In this document: positions 1 to 4,700 of the stretch, in pieces
Numbering within the stretch: the first letter of the stretch is position 1
Layout of the letters: each line of letters opens with the position of its first letter
Assembly: GCA_035650495.1 (NCBI GenBank)
Contig: DASRHK010000136.1
Location: 1-7,499 of the forward strand
Source of the DNA: DASRHK01 sp035650495
Lineage (GTDB): Bacteria > Pseudomonadota > Gammaproteobacteria > Nevskiales > Nevskiaceae
DNA length: 7,499 bases
Direction of reading: 5' to 3'
Position numbers and translations under genes: made by a program
Notes under the pieces: model-generated
The model's database searches: none
The model's input: only the letters and a program-made list of their open reading frames with translations
What the model was told of the DNA's origin: nothing

Positions 1-699
1 GGCGACAGCGTCTACTTCTTCACCGACGGCTTCACCGAAGGCCGCGGACCCAACGGCAAGCCCCTCGGCGTCGAAGGCCTGCGTACGCTGATCGACCGCA
101 ACGCCAAGCGCGATCCGAAGGAGCGGCTCCAGCGGCTCGCATCCGCTCTGACCGAAGCCGGCGACGAGCTGCACGACGATCTCACCGTGCTCGTGGTCGA
201 GGATCGCATCGCGACGACGAAGCCTCGCGAGCGTCGTCGCGGCCGGGGCGGCCTGCTGGTGTCGCAGACGATCCAGGCGAAGGCCAGCCAATTGCGCATC
301 GTGCGACGCCTCGTCGAAGCTGCGGCACGTCAGGGCGGCGGTACGCAGGAGTTCTGCGCCGATCTCGCGCTCGCCGTCGACGAGGCCTGCCAGAACATCA
401 TCCGTCACGCCTACGGCGGCGAGTGCGAAGCGACGATCCAGCTGCGCGTGCGGCGCAAGCCGACCTGCGTCGAAGTCGAGCTCGTGGACTTCGCGCCCGC
501 CGTTGACCAAGATAAGTGCAAGGGGCGACGGCTGGACGACCTGCGCCCAGGAGGTCTCGGCGTGCACTTCATGCACGCGCTGACCGATCGCGTGCGCTTC
601 CTGCGGCCGCCCGCAGGAGCCGGCAACCGGCTGGTGCTGTCGAAGAATCTGCCCGACCGGCGTGCGCGCCGGCGAACCGAGGAGCTGGGATCGAAATGA
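1..699 (+). CDS. SpoIIE/PP2C serine phosphatase fused to RsbW-like HATPase (3' part, N-terminus outside window)
   Basis: The frame is open from the first base, so this is the C-terminal 232 residues of a longer protein. Residues 1-65 are the end of a SpoIIE-type PP2C phosphatase: TDGFTE (8-13) and HDDLT (58-62) are the late metal-binding motifs of the family. A basic linker (about 66-81) leads without a stop into a GHKL ATPase of the RsbW/SpoIIAB type. This has an N-box with E128, N132 and H136 and a G2-like RPGGLG at 182-187. The G1 box reads DFAP (163-166), so the usual DxG glycine is alanine, which may weaken ATP binding. Such fusions, for example HsbR of Pseudomonas aeruginosa, phosphorylate and dephosphorylate a STAS partner. 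The stop overlaps the STAS gene start (ATGA), which points to that protein as the substrate. A sensor or receiver domain probably lies upstream of the window. That the linker and kinase belong to the same polypeptide is directly visible; activity is inferred. Confidence 0.88.
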   Translation, partial: GDSVYFFTDGFTEGRGPNGKPLGVEGLRTLIDRNAKRDPKERLQRLASALTEAGDELHDDLTVLVVEDRIATTKPRERRRGRGGLLVSQTIQAKASQLRIVRRLVEAAARQGGGTQEFCADLALAVDEACQNIIRHAYGGECEATIQLRVRRKPTCVEVELVDFAPAVDQDKCKGRRLDDLRPGGLGVHFMHALTDRVRFLRPPAGAGNRLVLSKNLPDRRARRRTEELGSK

Positions 700-1007
700 G
701 CGCTGCGTCGAGCTTCCGCGTGGTCGAGGAGAACGGTGCGTCGACGGTCTTCCTGACCGGCGACATCGACCTCGAGCGCTCGCCGCTCGCGCGCTCGACG
801 CTGCTCGCCACCGTGAAGAAGGGCAAGCCGGTGATCGTCGATCTGTCGCAAGTCGAATACATGGACTCGTCCGGCGTCGCGAGCCTGGTCGAGGCGTTCC
901 AGCGCGCACGCGCGGGCAAGATCGAATTCTCCCTGCAGCGCGTCAGCGATCAGGTGCGCAAGGTGCTCACGCTCGCGCGCCTCGACAAGATCTTCACCAT
1001 CAAGTGA
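696..1007 (+). CDS. STAS-domain protein, anti-sigma-antagonist / MlaB-like
   Basis: This 103-residue protein is a single STAS domain, the usual size of SpoIIAA/RsbV antagonists and of MlaB. The signature VDLSQVEYMDSSGVASL spans 48-64. The DSSG at 57-60 is where SpoIIAA-type proteins carry the serine phosphorylated by an RsbW-like kinase and dephosphorylated by a SpoIIE-like phosphatase. The ATG at 696 overlaps the upstream stop (ATGA) and has GGAG at 681-684 plus GGGA at 687-690 as possible ribosome-binding sequence. It sits exactly between a phosphatase/kinase gene and an mlaE permease gene. It could serve as the switch protein of the first, as the MlaB subunit that binds the MlaF ATPase, or as both. 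In related loci (my recollection of the P. aeruginosa PA3211 type) a STAS domain is fused to the permease; here it is separate. No sigma factor gene is visible nearby. Confidence 0.9.
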   Translation: MSAASSFRVVEENGASTVFLTGDIDLERSPLARSTLLATVKKGKPVIVDLSQVEYMDSSGVASLVEAFQRARAGKIEFSLQRVSDQVRKVLTLARLDKIFTIK

Positions 1008-1798
1008 CCGCCCGGACGTGGGTCGAGAACATCGGCCGCCTCACCGTCGAAGGCGTGACCGAGATGGGACTTGGCGCCGCGCTGCTCGCCGAATCGCTCT
1101 ATTGGCTGGCGGCGGGACCGTCGCAGAAGCAGCCGGTGCGCGTCACCGCCGTGCTGCAGCAGGCGATGGAGATCGGCATCAAGGCGTTGCCGATCACCGC
1201 GGTGCTGTCGGTCGCGATCGGCGTGATGGTCTCGATCCAGGGCATCCACACGCTGAAGATCTTCGGCGCGGAAAGCCAGGTGACGCTCGGCGTCGCGCTG
1301 TCGGTCACCCGCGAGTTCGCGCCGCTCATCACCGGCATTCTCGTCGCGGGACGCTCGGGATCGGCGCTCGCAGCGCGGCTCGCGACGATGAAGATCAATG
1401 AAGAGATCTCCGCGCTAACGGTGATGGGCGTGTCGCCGGTGCGCTACCTGGTGGCGCCTGCGCTGGTGGCGATGATGATCGTGCTGCCGCTCCTCACGTG
1501 GTTCTCGGATTGCATCGGCCTTGCCGGCGCCGGGTTATACATCTCGGCGGATCTCGGCATGCAGTTCGGCGCGTACGCCGACGAGCTGCGCAACGTGCTA
1601 GCCGTCGACGACGTCATGCACGGCATCGGCAAGAGCGTGCTGTTCGCGATGCTGATCACGATCGTCGGCGTGGTGAACGGCAGCATCGTCACCGGCGGCG
1701 CCGAAGGCGTCGGCCGTGTCACCACGCGATCGGTGGTGCATGCGATCGCGGCGATCGTCATCACCGACATGATCTTCGCGTTCATCGTGACCCGATGA
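1004..1798 (+). CDS. mlaE: MlaE-family ABC transporter permease
   Basis: A 264-residue inner-membrane permease of the MlaE/YrbE family, at the normal length. The hallmark block runs from about 103 to 155, beginning REFAPLITGILVAGR and continuing through MKINEEISAL and MGVSPVRYLVAP. The C-terminal GGAEGVGRVTTRSVV (231-245) is also typical. Hydrophobic segments lie near 60-80, 105-118, 150-180, 211-232 and 246-262. The GTG at 1004 is the likely start because it overlaps the STAS stop (GTGA) and gives the family-standard N-terminus. No Shine-Dalgarno is seen, so translation is probably coupled. In the Mla system two permease copies form the membrane core that moves phospholipids between the inner membrane and the periplasmic MCE ring. 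The frame stays open upstream into the STAS gene, but that stretch is a shadow of the STAS coding sequence. Confidence 0.95.
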   Translation: MTARTWVENIGRLTVEGVTEMGLGAALLAESLYWLAAGPSQKQPVRVTAVLQQAMEIGIKALPITAVLSVAIGVMVSIQGIHTLKIFGAESQVTLGVALSVTREFAPLITGILVAGRSGSALAARLATMKINEEISALTVMGVSPVRYLVAPALVAMMIVLPLLTWFSDCIGLAGAGLYISADLGMQFGAYADELRNVLAVDDVMHGIGKSVLFAMLITIVGVVNGSIVTGGAEGVGRVTTRSVVHAIAAIVITDMIFAFIVTR

Positions 1799-2598
1799 GC
1801 GATCCGCTCGCCATCGAAGTGAAGGGGCTGCGTGTGGAGTACGGCGGCCGCGCGGTGCTGCGCAACGTCAATCTGCAAGTGCGCGCCGGCGAGGTGATGG
1901 TGATCATGGGCGGATCGGGCTCGGGCAAATCGACCTTCCTGCGCCACCTGCTCGGCCTGGAGAAGCCGGCCGCCGGCGAGATCCGCATCCTCGGCGACGA
2001 CATCACGCAGATGAGCTGGGCGCAGATGCTGGAGCTGCGCAAGAAGATGGGCGTAGCGTTCCAGTCGGGCGCGCTGCTCGGATCGCTCACCGTCGGCGAG
2101 AACATCCTGCTGCCGCTGCGCGAGCACACGCGGCTCGACGAGAGCACCATGCGCATCATGATGCGGTTGAAGCTCGACGTCGTGAACCTCCCGGGCTGCG
2201 AGGACCTGATGCCGTCGCAGCTCTCCGGCGGCATGATCAAGCGCGCTTCGCTCGCACGCGCGATCATCATGGACCCGAAGCTCCTGTTCCTCGACGAGCC
2301 GAGCTCGGGACTCGATCCGGTCGTCGCCGCGGCGATCGACGAGCTGATCCTGAAGTTGAACGAAGCGGGGATGAGCATGGTGGTGGTGACGCACATGCTG
2401 GAGAGCGCGTTCAAGATTGCCGATCGCATCGCCGTGCTCGGCGACGGCGAGGTGCTGGTGTCCGGCACCATCGACGAAGTGCGCGCGTCGAAGGACGAGC
2501 GCGTGCAGGCGCTGCTCAACCGGCGCGAGAAGCACGAGGAGCTGCCGCCGGAGGAATATCTGAAGCGGCTCACGACCCGGCCCGAGGCGCGAACGTGA
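1795..2598 (+). CDS. mlaF: MlaF-family ABC transporter ATP-binding protein
   Basis: A 267-residue cytoplasmic ATPase with every ABC motif intact: Walker A GGSGSGKST at 39-47 (K45), Q-loop Q90, signature LSGGM at 143-147, Walker B LLFLDE at 163-168, D-loop SGLD at 171-174 and H-loop H200. The signature LSGGM followed by IKRASLARAI is the MlaF form rather than the common LSGGQ. The C-terminal tail beyond about 235 is charged; in MlaF proteins this region contacts the neighbouring subunit. It energises the MlaE permease and, in E. coli, is bound by the STAS protein MlaB, so the STAS protein encoded at 696-1007 is a plausible partner. The ATG at 1795 overlaps the permease stop (ATGA) and has no clear ribosome-binding site, which fits translational coupling. 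Confidence 0.96.
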   Translation: MSDPLAIEVKGLRVEYGGRAVLRNVNLQVRAGEVMVIMGGSGSGKSTFLRHLLGLEKPAAGEIRILGDDITQMSWAQMLELRKKMGVAFQSGALLGSLTVGENILLPLREHTRLDESTMRIMMRLKLDVVNLPGCEDLMPSQLSGGMIKRASLARAIIMDPKLLFLDEPSSGLDPVVAAAIDELILKLNEAGMSMVVVTHMLESAFKIADRIAVLGDGEVLVSGTIDEVRASKDERVQALLNRREKHEELPPEEYLKRLTTRPEART

Positions 2599-3569
2599 CC
2601 GCCTTCAAGGTCAATCTCACCGTGGTGGGGATGTTCGTGGTCGCCGCGCTGGCGACGCTGATCGTCTCGCTCGCGCTGCTCGCGGGACGCACCGGCCCGA
2701 CCGACACCTACTACACCGAGTTCGGCAACGTCGCGGGCTTGAAGTACGGCACGCAGGTGCTGTTCGAGGGCTATCCGATCGGCCAGGTGCAGTCGATCGA
2801 CCCGTCGCAGGATCCGATGGGCAAGGCGCGCTTCAGGATCTCGCTGTCGGTCACCCGCGGCTGGCACATTCCGAATGACAGCGTGGCGCGCTCGGTCGCG
2901 CCCGGCTTGCTCGCCGCGCAGACGATCGCCATCTCGGCGGGCAAGAGCGCAACCATGCTCGAGCCGGGCGCGACGATCCCGGGCGGCATGTCGACGAGCC
3001 TGCAGGACAGCTTCTCGTCGATCGCCGGCAACGTCGACACGCTCACCGATCAGTCGCTGATGCCACTGGTCGACAATCTCAACAAGCAGGTCACGCGGCT
3101 CGGCGTCATCATCGACACCGAGCTCGATCCGCTGGTGGGCAACGCCAATCGCTTCATGAAGACCACCGCCGATCACTGGCCGCTGGTGATGAAGAACGTC
3201 GAGAACGTCAGCGCCGATCTGGCGGTGACCAGCAAGCAGCTCGACACGCTGCTCGACGACCAGCGCATCGCGGCGATCGACCGCCTGATCGCCAATCTCG
3301 ACAAGAGCGCGGCCAACATGCAGCAGGCGAGCGGGTCGCTGCAGGAGCTGATGAGCCAGAGCGGCCCCGATCTGAAAGCGTCGCTGCGCGAGTTCCGCTT
3401 CACCAGCGAGGCGCTGTCGCGGCACGCGGAATCGTTCTCGTCGAACATCGACTCCGCCGCGCTCAACCTGCAGGAGTTCAGCCGCCGCATCCGCGAGAAT
3501 CCGGGATTGCTGCTGCGCTCTCCCGAAGCGAAGGAAGATCCGGCGCCGCCGTATCGGCGGAAGGAGTAG
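2595..3569 (+). CDS. mlaD: MlaD-like MCE-domain lipid-binding protein
   Basis: A 324-residue MCE protein. Residues 1-8 are a short cytoplasmic tail, 9-31 a single membrane helix, and about 38-118 an MCE domain (FGNVAGLKYGTQVLFEGYPIG at 43-63). Residues 136-300 form a long helical region rich in polar heptads. The end RENPGLLLRSP followed by a charged tail is typical of MCE proteins from MlaFED-plus-lipoprotein loci. It is longer than E. coli MlaD (about 180 residues), and the extra helices could build a tube or reach further across the periplasm. The GTG start at 2595 overlaps the mlaF stop (GTGA) with GAGG seven bases upstream. The last codons (AAG GAG TAG) double as the ribosome-binding site of the next gene. 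No mlaC-like periplasmic carrier gene is present here. Confidence 0.94.
   Translation: MTAFKVNLTVVGMFVVAALATLIVSLALLAGRTGPTDTYYTEFGNVAGLKYGTQVLFEGYPIGQVQSIDPSQDPMGKARFRISLSVTRGWHIPNDSVARSVAPGLLAAQTIAISAGKSATMLEPGATIPGGMSTSLQDSFSSIAGNVDTLTDQSLMPLVDNLNKQVTRLGVIIDTELDPLVGNANRFMKTTADHWPLVMKNVENVSADLAVTSKQLDTLLDDQRIAAIDRLIANLDKSAANMQQASGSLQELMSQSGPDLKASLREFRFTSEALSRHAESFSSNIDSAALNLQEFSRRIRENPGLLLRSPEAKEDPAPPYRRKE
3561..3566 (+). promoter_or_regulatory. Ribosome-binding site of the lipoprotein gene, inside the end of mlaD
   Basis: AAGGAG is a strong Shine-Dalgarno core lying nine bases before ATG 3576. It is formed by the last two sense codons of mlaD. It lies just outside the palindromic element, whereas the ATG it serves lies inside the left arm, so a folded transcript would expose this site but pair the start codon. 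Confidence 0.7.
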
Positions 3570-3573
3570 CAGA

Positions 3574-3673
3574 AGATGCGAGAAGACTTTCCAGGACCGT
3601 ACGCGGCATGGACGCCGCGTCCGGAGCGTACATGGACGTATTCACAGCGATCCTGGAAAGTCTTCTCGCATCT
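3574..3673. repeat. 100-bp palindromic element with perfect 23-bp inverted arms
   Basis: The left arm 3574-3596 (AGATGCGAGAAG, then ACTTTCCAGGA) is the exact reverse complement of the right arm 3651-3673. The 54-base centre holds two further hairpins. After one A/G mismatch outside the arms, two more pairs can form. No target-site duplication is visible. Perfect 23-bp arms are far beyond chance in 100 bp and suggest either a small non-autonomous mobile repeat (MITE/REP-like) or a selected RNA structure. The layout, a long stem enclosing short hairpins with ATGGAC-type loops, resembles repeats I recall from gammaproteobacterial genomes, but I cannot name the family from the sequence alone. It lies at the only non-overlapping junction of the operon and forms the 5' end of the lipoprotein gene. 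Confidence 0.9.
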
Positions 3674-4253
3674 GCTCGCGCTCGCTACGCTTGTCGCCTG
3701 CTCGACGGCGCCGGCTCCTCCTGAGCGCTTCTATCGCGTCGAAGCGCCAGCAGCCTCGAGCACGACGAGCCTGCAAGGCCGCATCCTGATCGAGCCGTTC
3801 GAGGCGTACGGCGTCTACAACGAGCGGCCGATCCTGTACCTCGACGCCGCTGCCTCCGGCACGCTGCAGCAGTACCACTACCAGTTCTGGGCCGAGCCGC
3901 CGGGCGTGATGCTGCGCGACGCGATGATCGCGTACCTGCGCACGGCGTTCTCCGGCGCGCAGGTGGAGTCGGCGGGCGGGCGCGCGCGCGGCGACTACGT
4001 CGTGCACACGCGGCTCAAGCGGCTGGAGCACCGGCTCGGCTCGCCGGCGCAAGCGCAATTCGCGGTGGAGTTCCGCATCGTCGACGCCACGGACAACGAG
4101 CGCGCGATCGTGCTGTTCGACGAAGTCGCGCCCGCTGCCGGGGCTTCGGTCGAAGACTTCGTGCTGGCGATGGATCAGCTGCTCGGCAAGGCGTGCGCGC
4201 AGCTCGCCGAGCGCCTGCGCGCGATCACTTCGGCTTCGCGGCCCTTGCCTTAG
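3576..4253 (+). CDS. PqiC-like / ABC-type transport auxiliary lipoprotein
   Basis: A 225-residue predicted lipoprotein. The hydrophobic stretch HLLALATLVAC ends in a lipobox with Cys42. The mature part fits the ABC_trans_aux (PqiC/DUF330) family: ERFYRVEAP at 50-58, ILIEPFEAYGVYNERPILY at about 70-88, LQQYHYQFWAEPPGVMLRDA at about 97-116, and a conserved C-terminal helix. Such lipoproteins sit in the outer membrane and pair with MCE proteins such as PqiB. Here it would link the MlaD-like protein to the outer membrane, taking the place of MlaC/MlaA-type partners. ATG 3576 is the only ATG, GTG or TTG start in frame before the lipobox, and it has AAGGAG nine bases upstream. The roughly 30 residues before the hydrophobic core are encoded by the palindromic element, making the n-region unusually long for a lipoprotein signal. 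The 3' end overlaps the convergent lipoprotein gene by 29 bp. Confidence 0.85.
   Translation: MREDFPGPYAAWTPRPERTWTYSQRSWKVFSHLLALATLVACSTAPAPPERFYRVEAPAASSTTSLQGRILIEPFEAYGVYNERPILYLDAAASGTLQQYHYQFWAEPPGVMLRDAMIAYLRTAFSGAQVESAGGRARGDYVVHTRLKRLEHRLGSPAQAQFAVEFRIVDATDNERAIVLFDEVAPAAGASVEDFVLAMDQLLGKACAQLAERLRAITSASRPLP
3601..3641 (+). promoter_or_regulatory. Two hairpins with identical ATGGAC hexaloops (possible CsrA/RsmA-type sites)
   Basis: Hairpin A has the stem ACGCGGC (3601-3607) and GCCGCGT (3614-3620) around the loop ATGGAC (3608-3613). Hairpin B has the stem TAC (3629-3631) and GTA (3638-3640), plus a possible G-U pair 3628/3641, around the same loop (3632-3637). GGA displayed in a hexaloop is the known recognition feature of CsrA/RsmA. 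The RNA of hairpin B, GUACAUGGACGU, matches the published selection consensus RUACARGGAUGU at 10 of 12 positions. An alternative fold pairs GTACGC (3599-3604) with GCGTAC (3626-3631). The hairpins are directly visible; CsrA binding is inference. Confidence 0.4.
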
Positions 4254-4698
4254 CGGCCTCGCGCATGGCGAGCCAGTGCAGCCAGAAGCCCTTCTCTTCG
4301 TTGAACAGCTCCTGCGCGTCCGCCGCGGGAAGCTCCTTGCCGATGCCGCTCTTGTCGAGCTTCAGGTTCGCCAGCAGGCGGCCGTGCACGTCGGTGCGGA
4401 AGACGATCGCGTCGTCCTGGCGCCGGATGCCGAGCGAGAGGTCTTCCGGGCTCTTCAGGTAGACCTGCGCGAACTTCGCGTGGTCGCCCTGCATGACCAT
4501 CAGTGATTTCACCGTCGGCTGATCGCACACGCGCACGCCGAGCGCCTGGCAGATGTGCGGCGGCGTGACACCCGGCGTGCCGCCCTTTTCGATCAGCTTG
4601 GCGAGCGCCTCGAGCTCCGGCGCCGGCGGCTGCGGCGGCGCGCTCGTGCCGCAGGCGGCGAGCGCAAGCGCCATCGCGATGAGGATCGATTTGTTCAA
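4225..4698 (-). CDS. Small lipoprotein of unknown function, downstream of fadH-like gene
   Basis: A 157-residue predicted lipoprotein with an ideal short signal: MNK, hydrophobic ILIAMALALAA, lipobox Cys16. A Pro-rich linker follows (PPQPPAP, 21-27). The body (about 28-145) is mixed alpha/beta with Cys50 and Cys58, which could form a disulfide, and a motif-like stretch SLGIRRQDDAIVFRTD (88-103). The tail is Lys/Ala-rich. I do not recognise a named family. The TTG start (complement of 4696-4698) is chosen because it gives the complete signal peptide and has GGAG eight bases upstream, at the end of the fadH-like gene. The frame stays open further upstream, but that part is antisense-like shadow of fadH. 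It begins 2 bases after the fadH-like stop, so the two are very likely co-transcribed, and it overlaps the convergent transporter lipoprotein gene by 29 bp. Confidence 0.8.
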   Translation of the reverse strand: MNKSILIAMALALAACGTSAPPQPPAPELEALAKLIEKGGTPGVTPPHICQALGVRVCDQPTVKSLMVMQGDHAKFAQVYLKSPEDLSLGIRRQDDAIVFRTDVHGRLLANLKLDKSGIGKELPAADAQELFNEEKGFWLHWLAMREAAKARAAKPK

Positions 4699-4700
4699 GC

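Noticed and set aside
187..699. A separate HATPase gene starting at GTG 187
   Set aside because: The GTG lies within the phosphatase motif DDLTVLVV, and the frame is open on both sides, so one fused protein is the simpler reading.
662..1003. Upstream extension of the permease frame, which would give a 378-residue protein
   Set aside because: The extension overlaps the STAS gene completely in another frame and is Arg/Ala-rich. GTG 1004 gives the normal MlaE length and a coupled start.
1782..3425. 547-codon open frame on the - strand opposite mlaF and mlaD
   Set aside because: It is antisense to two clear transporter genes and shows no motif of its own. A similar shadow lies at 1444-2535.
4258..4272. 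Short hairpin CTCGC/GCGAG near the convergent gene ends as a terminator
   Set aside because: Only 5 bp, no T-run, and inside coding sequence; not distinguishable from chance in GC-rich DNA.
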